From positions 186,001-250,000 of the forward strand of contig JBCCBM010000003.1 in the NCBI GenBank assembly GCA_039034015.1: DNA of 64,000 nucleotides, in the 5' to 3' direction. Both the position numbers and the translations under genes were made by a program. This document shows, piece after piece, positions 55,473-63,590 of the stretch. Source of the DNA: Acuticoccus sp039034015. GTDB taxonomy: Bacteria; Pseudomonadota; Alphaproteobacteria; Rhizobiales; Amorphaceae. Position 1 is the stretch's first letter. Each line of letters begins with the position of its first letter. The notes below the pieces were generated by a model that made no database searches, was not told the origin of the DNA, and was given only the letters and a program-made list of their open reading frames with translations.

Positions 55473-56150
55473 ATGGAGCTGACCGGTGAGCACACCATTC
55501 CCGCCCCTCGCACCCGCGTGTGGGAGGCGCTGCATGACCCGGTGCTCCTCAAAGAGTGCATCACCGGGTGCCAATCGCTCGAAATGTCCGAAGACGGGAC
55601 GCTGAAGGCAAAGATCACCGCCAAGGTCGGCCCGGTGAAAGCAACGTTCGACGCCGATGTGGAGATCGTCAATTCCAATCCGCCTGAGAGTTATACGCTC
55701 CAGGGCGCGGGCAAAGGCGGCGTTGCGGGCTTTGCGAAGGGCTCGGCCGACGTTGCCCTTGCCGAGGTGGGGGAGGCGACCGTGCTCACCTACCACGCCA
55801 AGGCAAGCGTCGGCGGGAAGCTTGCCCAACTTGGCTCGCGCCTGGTGGATTCCACCGCAAAGCGCTACGCGGCCGACTTTTTCACAGCGTTCTGCGAAAA
55901 GCTGAGCGCGGACGCAGCGCCCGCGCCTGAAGCCGCGCCAGCGCCGGTGGCCGAACCTGCGGCCGAGCCAGCCCCCGCGCCCGCAGCGCAGCCCGCGCCT
56001 CCGCAAGCCGCACCGATGCCGGCTGCGGCAGCGCCAAAGCCGGCGCCGGCGCTCTCCGCGCCCTCATCGGGCGGGGGCCAGCCGCTTGTCTGGTTGATTG
56101 TTGCGGTGGTGGCCGCGGTGGCCGGCTTCTTCCTGTTCTTCAACAATTGA
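55473..56150 (+). CDS. CoxG-like SRPBCC protein with Pro/Ala linker and C-terminal membrane anchor
   Basis: 225 residues. The first ~150 form a CoxG/SRPBCC domain (GEHTIPAPRTRVWEALHDPVLLKECI, then GAGKGGVAGFAKGSADVAL), a helix-grip fold that in CO dehydrogenase systems helps anchor the enzyme at the membrane. Then come about 50 residues rich in Pro, Ala and Glu, and a single C-terminal transmembrane helix (PLVWLIVAVVAAVAGFFLFF). No CO dehydrogenase-type genes are nearby, so its partner lies elsewhere. ATG 55473 has GGAG about 8 bp upstream. Confidence 0.9.
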   Translation: MELTGEHTIPAPRTRVWEALHDPVLLKECITGCQSLEMSEDGTLKAKITAKVGPVKATFDADVEIVNSNPPESYTLQGAGKGGVAGFAKGSADVALAEVGEATVLTYHAKASVGGKLAQLGSRLVDSTAKRYAADFFTAFCEKLSADAAPAPEAAPAPVAEPAAEPAPAPAAQPAPPQAAPMPAAAAPKPAPALSAPSSGGGQPLVWLIVAVVAAVAGFFLFFNN

Positions 56151-56164
56151 GGGCCGGCGCTCCG

Positions 56165-56198
56165 GAGCATCTTGGGTCGTCGCAGACCCAAGATGCTC
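56165..56198. repeat. Palindromic element 1 (14-bp perfect stem)
   Basis: GAGCATCTTGGGTC at 56165-56178 pairs perfectly with 56185-56198 around a 6-nt loop. It lies just after the CoxG-like gene, has no T tract, and is followed at once by a second hairpin. It resembles dispersed palindromic repeats of alphaproteobacterial intergenic regions. Confidence 0.6.
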
Positions 56199-56227
56199 TA
56201 CCGCTTTGGATCGGAGCGCTTGTTCCC

Positions 56228-56251
56228 GGGTCGGACGATCCCGTCTGACCC
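56228..56251. repeat. Palindromic element 2 (10-bp stem with one G-T pair)
   Basis: GGGTCGGACG at 56228-56237 pairs with CGTCTGACCC at 56242-56251 around ATCC. It is nested within a wider GCTTTGG/CCAAAGC pairing. Together with element 1 it fills the gap before the next ORF. Confidence 0.5.
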
Positions 56252-56269
56252 AAAGCCGCTCTCGCCACC

Positions 56270-56599
56270 ATGGACCTCTGCTTCACCGACAAAGACGGCC
56301 TCATCCTTGAACATTGGGACACCACTTCCGCCTTTGTTGATCCAACGGCATCGGGGGCGGGCATCGTGGAGGGCCCTGCCGAGCCCGACCGTTCGGTGGA
56401 CACCGACGCGTATAAAATGCTGTTTCGACTGATTGGCGAGGGCGACCGTGTCATGATCAACGGCAAGCGCCACGCGGTGGGCTGTGACACTGCCGTCTTC
56501 GATCGATACCGCGCGAAAAACGGTCTCATCGCCGGGGATTGGATGAACGACGAAACCATCGCCCCGGGTGCTGAGTGGGGCAAATCTGGAAACTTCTGA
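56270..56599 (+). CDS. Short NTF2/SnoaL-like protein, possibly a remnant
   Basis: 109 residues. Two stretches resemble the last strands of SnoaL/NTF2-like domains: LILEHWDTTSAFVDP near the start and VFDRYRAKNGLIAGDWMNDETIAP near the end, joined by a short middle. It looks like a family member from which the central part has been lost, or a very short stand-alone relative. It overlaps the start of the following SDR gene by 32 bp. There is no strong ribosome site before ATG 56270. Could be a decayed gene. Confidence 0.45.
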   Translation: MDLCFTDKDGLILEHWDTTSAFVDPTASGAGIVEGPAEPDRSVDTDAYKMLFRLIGEGDRVMINGKRHAVGCDTAVFDRYRAKNGLIAGDWMNDETIAPGAEWGKSGNF

Positions 56600-57401
56600 C
56601 GCCGCGAGGGCGCGCACCGGCCATGCGATCATCACCGGTGGGTCGTCCGGGATTGGGCTTGCCGTTGCGCGTCGGCTGGCGGCGGAGGGGCGCGCCATCA
56701 CGCTGATCGCGCGGGACGCGGCCCGGCTTGCCGCCGCGCGCGAAGCGCTGGTGCCCCACACTGCGGCGGTTGCGACCCACGCGTGTGACGTGGCCGACCG
56801 GCCGGCGCTGGAGGCCGCGCTGTCGCAGGCTGTGGCGCGCCACGGCGTGCCGGACCGGGTGATCACCGCGGCGGGGGTTGCGCGCCCAGGCCTCTTTGAG
56901 ACCCTGACCCCCGAGGCGCACGAGCGGACAATGGCCGTCAACTATTTTGGGACGCTGTGGACAATTCATGCCGTGGCGCCCGCCATGCGCGCGGCCGGTC
57001 GCGGGCGCATCATGCTGGTCTCGTCCGGCGCGGGCCTGGTCGGCATTTACGGCTATGGGTCGTACGCGCCTTCAAAATTTGCCCTGCGCGGCCTTGCGGA
57101 GGTGTTGCGCGCGGAGCTGAAGCCCGATGGCGTCGGCGTTTCCATCCTCTTCCCACCCGACACGGACACGCCGCAGCTTGCGGCCGAAAACCGGACGAAG
57201 CCCGCCGCCACCCGCGCCATCACAAAAACCGCGCGCATCATGACGGCCGATGCGGTTGCGGCCGCGGCGCTGCGCGGCCTGGCGCGCGAGAAATTTGCCA
57301 TCACGCCGGGGTGGGAGATGGCCGCGCTGCATCAATTTGGCGGCCTTCTTGCGCCGCTCATCCGGTGGCATTTTGACAGGATTGTGTCGCGGCGGGGCTG
57401 A
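56568..57401 (+). CDS. SDR family protein resembling 3-ketosphinganine reductase
   Basis: 277-residue SDR with TGGSSGIG at the nucleotide site, CDVADRPAL, TAAGVARPGLF in place of NAG, SSGAGLVGIYGYGSYAPSKFAL (Ser, YxxxK) and the PPDTDTPQ segment. That last motif is typical of 3-dehydrosphinganine reductases (KDSR/TSC10), which reduce 3-ketosphinganine with NADPH. A lipid keto-reductase role is plausible. GTG 56568 is used but later starts near residue 10-15 are possible. The tRNA-Gln gene is convergent just downstream. Confidence 0.75.
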   Translation: MLSGANLETSDAARARTGHAIITGGSSGIGLAVARRLAAEGRAITLIARDAARLAAAREALVPHTAAVATHACDVADRPALEAALSQAVARHGVPDRVITAAGVARPGLFETLTPEAHERTMAVNYFGTLWTIHAVAPAMRAAGRGRIMLVSSGAGLVGIYGYGSYAPSKFALRGLAEVLRAELKPDGVGVSILFPPDTDTPQLAAENRTKPAATRAITKTARIMTADAVAAAALRGLAREKFAITPGWEMAALHQFGGLLAPLIRWHFDRIVSRRG

Positions 57402-57402
57402 C

Positions 57403-57477
<75 letters not shown>

Positions 57478-57879
57478 ACGTTGCGCGGTGACATAGCCGC
57501 ATCCCGCGTGCCGAGCAAGGCGGGGCGTGCACACCGCGCGGCCGACCCTGTGCGGCGAAAGCACACCTGCGCCGCGTCGGGTTGGCTGGCGTCGCGCTCG
57601 GCAGCCACTTGAAAAACCGGCGGTTTCCGGCCGTCCCTGCGGGTGCCCCACACGGCGCGTCGCGCCGCGCATCCTGTGCTGGTGATTGCGCGCGCGCCCC
57701 GTCGCATCCGGCGCGCGCAAAAAACGCCCTATCTTTCGACTTGAGGGCGGTTTTCCTCCCGCACGCTGGGCTGTTTGATCAACACCCGCTCAAGAAACCC
57801 CCGAGAGGCGAATGCGGCACAGGGCACCCTGGCAGGTGAGGGCCAAAGACCCTAAAGACACTGTTGAGAAGGATTCTGA
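57478..57879. other. 402-bp intergenic region with hairpins, no protein gene seen
   Basis: The region holds the tRNA-Gln promoter side and the leader of ccmC. It contains a 10-bp stem TTGCGCGCGC (57686-57695)/GCGCGCGCAA (57711-57720). It also contains a terminator-like element CGCCCT (57725-57730)/AGGGCG (57744-57749) followed by GTTTT, oriented to the right. Short open frames here have no family features. Confidence 0.4.
57725..57754 (+). terminator. Weak terminator-like hairpin with no annotated gene upstream
   Basis: 6-bp stem, 13-nt loop, then GTTTT. No rightward gene ends before it, so it might end a small RNA, or simply be chance. Confidence 0.25.
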
Positions 57880-58629
57880 ATGAGTGTCACCGAACGCGCA
57901 CCGCGGCCGTCGATCATCAATCCCGGCCGTTTTTCGGGCCTTGCCGGCCGGGCAATCCCCTGGCTTTCGGGGCTGACGGCGCTCGCCTTCTTGATCGGCC
58001 TCTACTTCAGCCTTTACGCCTCGCCCGAGGACTACCAGCAGGGCGCAACGGTGCGCATCATGTACGTCCACGTCCCCGCGGCGTGGATGGCCCTTTTTAC
58101 GTATGTGGTGATGACGTCCGCGGCCATCGGCACCCTCGTGTTTCGCCATCCCCTGGCCGATGTTGCGGCAAAGTCCGCCGCGCCCATCGGCGCCGCGTTC
58201 ACCTTCGTGGCGCTTGCCACAGGCTCGGTGTGGGGCAAGCCCATGTGGGGCGCCTGGTGGGTGTGGGATGCGCGGCTCACCTCCATGCTGATCTTGTTGT
58301 TCATGTATCTGGGGCTCATCGCTCTGTGGCGCGCGGTGGATGAGCCGGCCCGCGCGGCGCGGGTCACCGCCGTCACCATCCTCATCGGCGTCATCAACAT
58401 CCCGATCATCAAATTCTCAGTGGATTGGTGGAACACGCTCCACCAACCGGCGAGCGTTTTTCGGTTTGATGGGCCCACGATCCACCCGTCCATGTTGACG
58501 CCGCTTTTGATCATGGCGGTCGCGCACATGCTGCTCTTTGCAACCGTCCACCTTTATGTGATGCGCACCGAGCTGATGCGCCGTCGGGCCCGGGCGCTGC
58601 GCCTTCGCCTCGTGGGGGGGACGGCATGA
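57880..58629 (+). CDS. ccmC: Cytochrome c maturation haem-handling protein CcmC
   Basis: 249-residue, six-helix inner-membrane protein that loads haem onto CcmE in System I cytochrome c maturation. The tryptophan-rich haem-handling motif is WGAWWVWDARLTS, with conserved His residues in the flanking periplasmic loops (MYVHVPAAW and WWNTLHQPASVF). AAGGA lies 7 bp before ATG 57880. Followed by ccmD and ccmG with overlapping stops. ccmA, ccmB and ccmE are not directly upstream as they often are. Confidence 0.97.
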   Translation: MSVTERAPRPSIINPGRFSGLAGRAIPWLSGLTALAFLIGLYFSLYASPEDYQQGATVRIMYVHVPAAWMALFTYVVMTSAAIGTLVFRHPLADVAAKSAAPIGAAFTFVALATGSVWGKPMWGAWWVWDARLTSMLILLFMYLGLIALWRAVDEPARAARVTAVTILIGVINIPIIKFSVDWWNTLHQPASVFRFDGPTIHPSMLTPLLIMAVAHMLLFATVHLYVMRTELMRRRARALRLRLVGGTA

Positions 58630-58784
58630 CCGGCCCCTACGCCGCCTTCGTGATCAGCGCTTATGGGATCGCCTTTGGCGCCATCGGTGGCATCATTGTG
58701 TGGGCAATCCTGGATCGGCGCGCGGCACGAGCGGCACAGGCCCGGGCCGAGCGCGCCGTTGCCCGCGCCAGTGAGGCCCAGTGA
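58626..58784 (+). CDS. ccmD: Haem exporter protein CcmD
   Basis: 52-residue single-helix protein. Residues 5-29 (YAAFVISAYGIAFGAIGGIIVWAIL) form the membrane helix, followed by a basic Ala/Arg-rich cytoplasmic tail. CcmD helps release holo-CcmE from CcmC/CcmAB. Assigned by size, topology and position between ccmC and ccmG. ATG overlaps the ccmC stop (ATGA) and its TGA overlaps the ccmG GTG. Confidence 0.9.
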   Translation: MTGPYAAFVISAYGIAFGAIGGIIVWAILDRRAARAAQARAERAVARASEAQ

Positions 58785-59341
58785 CCAAAGCGCTGCTCGC
58801 CCTGCCGCTTGTGCTGTTTATGGCCCTTGCGGCGGTCTTTGCGTTCCGCGTCACCGATGGGGCCGACCGCGCCATCGTCCCCTCCGCGCTCATCGGCAAA
58901 AGCGTGCCCGACACCACCTTCCCCGCCCTCTCTGACGCGCAGCCTGGCCTAACCCCCGGCCTGTTTGACGGGAAGGTTACACTCGTGAACGTCTTTGCCT
59001 CCTGGTGCGCCCCGTGCCGGGTGGAGCACCCTTATTTGATGGCGCTGTCGGACAATGATGCGCTCCAAATTGTTGGCATCAACTACAAAGACCGTGTGCC
59101 GGCGGCCCGCGCGTTCCTGGCCGAGCTTGGCAACCCCTATGATGCCATCGGCGTCGACCCCGACAATCGCCGCGCCCTCGAATGGGGCGTTTACGGCGTG
59201 CCGGAGACCTTCGTGGTCGGCCCCGATGGGGTGATTGCGGCAAAGCACGTCGGCGAACTCAACGCTGCGGTGCTGGATGGCCCCTTCGGCGATGCGCTGC
59301 GCGCGCTCACCGGCCCGGATCCCGCAACGGCCGGGTCGTGA
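58781..59341 (+). CDS. ccmG: Thiol:disulfide interchange protein CcmG/DsbE
   Basis: 186-residue membrane-anchored thioredoxin. The N-terminal anchor helix (about 4-23) is followed by the periplasmic domain with active site FASWCAPCRVEHP. The acidic/GVYGVPETFVVGPDG stretch (cis-Pro loop) is CcmG-specific. It reduces the CXXCH thiols of apocytochrome c. GTG start overlapping ccmD; its TGA overlaps the Nudix gene start (GTGA). Confidence 0.96.
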   Translation: MTKALLALPLVLFMALAAVFAFRVTDGADRAIVPSALIGKSVPDTTFPALSDAQPGLTPGLFDGKVTLVNVFASWCAPCRVEHPYLMALSDNDALQIVGINYKDRVPAARAFLAELGNPYDAIGVDPDNRRALEWGVYGVPETFVVGPDGVIAAKHVGELNAAVLDGPFGDALRALTGPDPATAGS

Positions 59342-59835
59342 CGCCAACCTTTGAAAAGCGCGTGCCGAAGGGTGACGACCGGGTGCGTGACGTCTGCGCG
59401 GCATGCGGCTTTGTCGCCTACGACAATCCGAAAATCGTCGTGGGCGCGGTGGTGCACTACGGCGCCTCGGTGCTCCTGTGCCGCCGCGCGATCGAGCCGT
59501 CCCGCGGGCTCTGGACCATCCCCGCCGGCTACATGGAACATGGCGAAACGCCCGACGATGGCGCCCGCCGCGAGGCCCACGAGGAGGCCGCCGCCCGCAT
59601 TGTGATTGACGGGCTTTTGGCGGTCTACGCCATCACGCGGATCGGCCAGGTGCAGCTCATTTACCGCGCGCATCTGGCCTCGCCCGCCTTTGCGCCAGGG
59701 CCCGAAACGCTGGAGCTCGGCCTTTTTGCACCGGACGAGATTCCGTGGGACGATCTCGCCTTCCCCACCGTGCGCTGGGCGCTCACCCAGGCTCCAGAGC
59801 CTGGCGGCCCCTTCGGCAACATGGCGCCAGCCTGA
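59338..59835 (+). CDS. Nudix hydrolase with N-terminal CxxC
   Basis: 165 residues. The Nudix box is complete (GYMEHGETPDDGARREAHEEAAARI, with the RExxEE core) and preceded by VCAACGFVAYDNPKIVVGAVV, half of the zinc ribbon seen in NudC-like and ADP-ribose-type Nudix proteins. It hydrolyses a nucleoside diphosphate linked to another group; the substrate is not predictable. GTG 59338 inside the ccmG stop couples it to the ccm operon; the longer frame upstream is a shadow. Confidence 0.92.
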   Translation: MTPTFEKRVPKGDDRVRDVCAACGFVAYDNPKIVVGAVVHYGASVLLCRRAIEPSRGLWTIPAGYMEHGETPDDGARREAHEEAAARIVIDGLLAVYAITRIGQVQLIYRAHLASPAFAPGPETLELGLFAPDEIPWDDLAFPTVRWALTQAPEPGGPFGNMAPA

Positions 59836-59925
59836 CCGCTCGCGGTTCCGTCACCGTCCCTTGATTGGCCATCGCCCCCATCAGCCGTTACCTCTACGGC
59901 ACGTGTTTTGGAAAGGTGGCTGACC

Positions 59926-60681
59926 GTGCCCCGCGCCCTCGTTTTGACCCTTGCCGTTCTGGCAGGCAGCGCTGTTGCAGCGGCCGAGCCTGCACCGCCC
60001 CCGGCCCCGCGGGCGTTTTTGGAGCTTTTCACCAGCCAAGGGTGCGCGGCCTGCCCCAAAGCCGACGCGATGATCGAAGAGTTGTCGAGCGAGCCAGGCG
60101 TGATGGCCGTCTCCATGCCCGTCACCCTGTGGGACTTTTTTGGCTGGGCCGACACGCTTGCCCTGGAAAGCGCCACAAAGCGCCAGATGGACTATTCCGT
60201 CGCCCGCAGCGATCGGGACGTGTTCACCCCGCAAATGGTGGTCAACGGGCGCCAATCGGTCCTCGGCAGTGACGGGGCGGCCATCAAAAGCGCCATTCCG
60301 GAAGACGCGCTGCCGCTCCCCATTGGGTTGAGCGCGGCCGGCGATGTTTTGCGCATCAATGTGCCGGCGAGCGCGGAGCCCTTTGGCAAGGTGACGCTGC
60401 ACCTCATTGTGGCGCGGCCGGAGATGACGGTGCCCATCAAGGGGGGCGAGAATTCGGGCCGCACGCTCACCTACCACAATGTGGTGCGGCACATCCGTTC
60501 GATCGGCATGTATGATGGGGATGCGCTGTCGATGGCGTTTCCGCTGAGCGACATTGAGAAGGCGCCGGGGACGATTTGTTACGTCGTGGCGCAGGTGTCG
60601 GACTTTAAAGGTCCGGGCCGCATCATTGGGGCGGCCATGGTGGGCGGGCTGTTTCCAGCCCGCACCGTGTCGTCGCAGTGA
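59926..60681 (+). CDS. DUF1223 thioredoxin-like exported protein
   Basis: 251 residues. A signal peptide (VPRALVLTLAVLAGSAVAAA) is followed by the DUF1223 domain with FLELFTSQGCAACPKAD (CxxC), MPVTLWDFFGWADTLAL, RQMDYSVAR and TPQMVVNGRQSVLGSD. DUF1223 proteins have a thioredoxin fold and are thought to act in the periplasm, but their partner is unknown. GTG 59926 is preferred over TTG 59908 because GGAAAGG lies 9 bp before it. Its stop is directly back to back with that of porin 2. Confidence 0.88.
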   Translation: MPRALVLTLAVLAGSAVAAAEPAPPPAPRAFLELFTSQGCAACPKADAMIEELSSEPGVMAVSMPVTLWDFFGWADTLALESATKRQMDYSVARSDRDVFTPQMVVNGRQSVLGSDGAAIKSAIPEDALPLPIGLSAAGDVLRINVPASAEPFGKVTLHLIVARPEMTVPIKGGENSGRTLTYHNVVRHIRSIGMYDGDALSMAFPLSDIEKAPGTICYVVAQVSDFKGPGRIIGAAMVGGLFPARTVSSQ

Positions 60682-61965
60682 TCAGAACGTGCGCTGGGCC
60701 CGGAAGAAGGTCGACAGGGCTGACCCGTCCCCGTCCTGCTCGGTGTCAACATACTTGTATTGCGAGCCAACGCCCAGCGTGAAGCCTTCCACCGGCGCGT
60801 AACCGATGAAGACGTCAGCATCGTAGTTCACGAAGTCAAGGCTGCGCTGCTGGTTGTTGAGCTGGAACTCGGCATGGTCGACATAGACGAAGCCGGCCTG
60901 CGCGCCGATGGTCACCTTCGGCGTTGCCGAGAACGAGAACCCGCCCGAGACGGAGAACGCTTCCACCAGTTCTAGATTTTGGGCGTTGGTGTAGACCGCA
61001 TCGCCGACGCCCGGACCCACCGGCGTTTCCGACACATAGGCGAGCGCGCCCTGGGTGTAGGCGCCTTGGATGCCAAAGCGCGTATCGGCCCCGAAGGGAA
61101 CGTTAACGTTAATGCCGCCGCCGACAGCAAAACCGTACTCGCTCGCGGCCGTTCCCAGCCCGGAATGCACGAGGTGGCCGGCCGCCATCACCTGGGCCGA
61201 GCCCCAGCCGGCATCCACCCGAAGGTTGCCCACAACGTCCGGCGCGCGAAGCCCGCCATAGCCGTCAATGAAGTTGGGGCTGGTGTTGGGGATGAAGCCG
61301 TTGAGGTCGAGGATGCGCGTGTTGCGCTCGGCCGCGTCCTCCACCGAGACGGAGGCGGAGAACCCGTTCCCAAACGTTGCGGTGTAGGCCGCGACGTTGG
61401 TGGTGGTGTCGGAGAAGTTGGCGTTGAAGAACTGGCTCGTGCCGTAGGACGCATCCAAGAAGTCGAAGAACGACTGTGTGCGGCCAAAGGTTGCCCCGCC
61501 GAATTGGATGAAGGCGCGGTTGAGCGAGACCAACGCGGACCCGTCGCCCGGGTTTTGGAAGACGGTGTCCCCATCGCCAAGGCCGAGCTCTGAAGTGAAC
61601 TGAAGCTCGGTGAAGGTGCGCAGGAGGCCGAACTCGGTGGAAGTGCGGCTGTCGAGATAGATGTAGGCGCGGCTGCGGAAGCGGTAGCCATCGTCGGCCC
61701 GCTGATCGAAGCCGAAATTGGCCAAAACCTCAAAACCGTTGTTTTCAAGGTCGAGGAAGAGGTTGTAGTCGGCGCGCACGCGGCCGGCGATCCTGAGGCA
61801 CGTCTCGGTGCCTGGGATGTAGAAGAAGCCAACGCCAAACGCATCGCACACACGCACATAGTCGACGGGGTCAACAATGGGCGCGGGCGGCAGGAGATCC
61901 GCGGCCTCAGCGCCTGTGGTGGCGACCGCGAACGTGGCGGCAAGCGCCAGTCCTTTGTATGTCAT
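60682..61965 (-). CDS. Outer-membrane porin, Porin_2 family (porin 2)
   Basis: 427-residue paralogue of porin 1. The signal peptide ends TGAEA|ADLL, then a Pro-rich LLPPAPIVDP insert and the family start VDYVRVCDAFGVGFFYIPGTETCLRI with two cysteines. It ends in Phe (RAQRTF). The loops differ strongly from porin 1, so a different pore selectivity is likely. ATG 61965 with GAGAG about 10 bp upstream. Codon bias is weaker than in porin 1. Confidence 0.95.
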   Translation of the reverse strand: MTYKGLALAATFAVATTGAEAADLLPPAPIVDPVDYVRVCDAFGVGFFYIPGTETCLRIAGRVRADYNLFLDLENNGFEVLANFGFDQRADDGYRFRSRAYIYLDSRTSTEFGLLRTFTELQFTSELGLGDGDTVFQNPGDGSALVSLNRAFIQFGGATFGRTQSFFDFLDASYGTSQFFNANFSDTTTNVAAYTATFGNGFSASVSVEDAAERNTRILDLNGFIPNTSPNFIDGYGGLRAPDVVGNLRVDAGWGSAQVMAAGHLVHSGLGTAASEYGFAVGGGINVNVPFGADTRFGIQGAYTQGALAYVSETPVGPGVGDAVYTNAQNLELVEAFSVSGGFSFSATPKVTIGAQAGFVYVDHAEFQLNNQQRSLDFVNYDADVFIGYAPVEGFTLGVGSQYKYVDTEQDGDGSALSTFFRAQRTF

Positions 61966-62016
61966 GGAACCGTGTCTCTCCGGTCTTAAGGGTCCGTCGT
62001 ACGGCACGCTGACGGT

Positions 62017-62116
62017 CCTTCCCTCGGAAGGCCCTGAAGAACTCTGCGATTCGATGGGGACGGCTCACGGGTCCGGTGGTGTCAGTTCACACCTTTGAGG
62101 CGGCCAAATCGGCCGC
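62017..62116. other. Porin 2 upstream region with two small hairpins
   Basis: Between porin 2 and the BKACE gene (214 bp, both minus strand) there are two short stems: CCTTCC-CTC-GGAAGG at 62017-62031 and GCGGCC-AAATC-GGCCGC at 62100-62116. The region must hold the porin 2 promoter; no gene is seen. Confidence 0.4.
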
Positions 62117-62179
62117 AGCGCTCACAATTGGGCGATCGACGCTTCACCGTTGCAAAAGCGCAACACTTGGCGCCGCGGC

Positions 62180-62998
62180 TCAGAGGCCGAGCAGCGCCCG
62201 GGTCTCCGCCACCGTGGCCGGGCGGCGGCCGGCCGCCTCGCAAAGGGCCACCGTCTGGCGCACGAGCGCAGCGTTGGAAGGGGCAAGGGTCGCCTTGTCG
62301 AGGCGGATGTTGTCCTCCAGCCCCGTGCGGCAATGGCCGCCGGCGCCGAGCGCCCATTTTGCGAGCGTTGTTTGGTGGCGGCCGATGCCAGCGCCCGTGA
62401 AGGTGGCGTCCGGCGCGAGGCGCTGCAGCGTCTGGACCATGAAGTCAAAGCTCTCACGGTCGGCCGGCATCGCGTTCTTCACCCCCATCACGAACTGGAC
62501 GTGAAGGGGCCCCACGATGCGCCCATCGTTCGCCATCTCCACCGCTTTGAAGAGCATGGAAAGGTCAAACACCTCGATCTCAGGTTTGACCCCATGGGTC
62601 TTCATCTCTGCCGCCAGGTGGTCGACCAGCGACATGGGGTTTTCATAAACCCGGGTTGGAAAGTTGCACGATCCGGTGGCGAGCGAGGCCATGTCGGGCT
62701 TCAGCGCAATCATGCCGGCGCGCTCCATCCCCTTGCCGGAGCGCCCGCCGGTGGAAAGCTGCACCACCATGCCCGGGCAATGGGCGCGGATCCCTTCCAT
62801 CAGCCTTGCAAAGCGTTCGGGGTCGGAGGTTGGCGTCCCGTCCTCCATGCGCACGTGGCAGTGGGCGAGCGTCGCCCCGGCCTCGAACGCCTCGTGGGTG
62901 GAGGCGACTTGTTCGTCGAAGGTGATGGGGACGGCGGGGTTGTCACTCTTTTGGGGGACGGAGCCGGTGATGGCGACGGTGATGATGGCCGGCGTCAT
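62180..62998 (-). CDS. BKACE family beta-keto acid cleavage enzyme (DUF849)
   Basis: 272-residue TIM-barrel enzyme of the 3-keto-5-aminohexanoate cleavage family, which condenses a beta-keto acid with acetyl-CoA and splits it into acetoacetate and a CoA ester. Metal-binding His residues are in GATLAHCHVRMEDG. VQLSTGGRSG, SLATGSCNFP, the PEIEVFDLSMLF block, and HCRTGLEDNIRLDKATLAPSN are typical BKACE positions. The natural substrate varies widely in this family. ATG 62998 shares one base with the stop of the small membrane protein gene upstream (TGATG). The long ORF extending further is a shadow. Confidence 0.93.
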   Translation of the reverse strand: MTPAIITVAITGSVPQKSDNPAVPITFDEQVASTHEAFEAGATLAHCHVRMEDGTPTSDPERFARLMEGIRAHCPGMVVQLSTGGRSGKGMERAGMIALKPDMASLATGSCNFPTRVYENPMSLVDHLAAEMKTHGVKPEIEVFDLSMLFKAVEMANDGRIVGPLHVQFVMGVKNAMPADRESFDFMVQTLQRLAPDATFTGAGIGRHQTTLAKWALGAGGHCRTGLEDNIRLDKATLAPSNAALVRQTVALCEAAGRRPATVAETRALLGL

Positions 62999-63426
62999 CA
63001 GTTTGATCCCTGGAGGGCGGTGTAGCTCGTGCCCAAGATGAGCCCATAAAGAAGGTGGATGCCAAGGGCGATGGCGGCAAAGGCAAGGCCAATGTCCTGG
63101 GCAAAGATCTGGTGGCCGGCGAGCGGCATAAAACTCACCATCATGGCAAGCCAGGTGACAACGCCGAACCACAGGCCCGCCACCCCGCCGCGGCCGGGCA
63201 AGATGGGCTCTAAAAGCGCGTAGACGATCCCATAAATCACGCTGCCCAGGAGCGCGTGGGTGACCCACACCGCCTGGAGCGTGGCGGGCAGGCCGATGCG
63301 CGCGTTGAAGGCGGCAATGTCGGCCGGCAGCGAGACCCCCGGCACAAAACCCATGCGCTCGTTGGCATAGATGAGCGCCGAGATGACGGCGGTGGCGATG
63401 AGGCCGGCGAAGATGGCGCGCACCAT
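62998..63426 (-). CDS. Small four-helix membrane protein of unknown function
   Basis: 142 residues with four hydrophobic segments (about 4-22, 50-72, 80-105 and 113-135), predicted inner membrane. I do not assign a function; it resembles DUF6789-type proteins in size and topology. Co-transcribed with the BKACE gene (1-bp overlap). ATG 63426 is used because the membrane helix starts there; upstream residues in the open frame are basic and low complexity. Divergent from the Crp/Fnr regulator. Confidence 0.75.
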   Translation of the reverse strand: MVRAIFAGLIATAVISALIYANERMGFVPGVSLPADIAAFNARIGLPATLQAVWVTHALLGSVIYGIVYALLEPILPGRGGVAGLWFGVVTWLAMMVSFMPLAGHQIFAQDIGLAFAAIALGIHLLYGLILGTSYTALQGSN

Positions 63427-63590
63427 GGACAATAATCCCCTGCGGCGGGCTGAACTTTGTGCCGCAGTGGCGCGTTTTGAAGCGCAAATGTCAATGAAGC
63501 CCTGGCGAACCGCTGACCGACCTGCACCCGTGTCCGCCGCTTGCCGCCGGCACTGCATTGATGCAAAGGTGTGGGGAAGGCGAGACCGGT

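Noticed and set aside
57582..57839. 85-codon open frame before ccmC
   Set aside because: No ribosome site or family signal; composition looks non-coding and it spans two hairpins.
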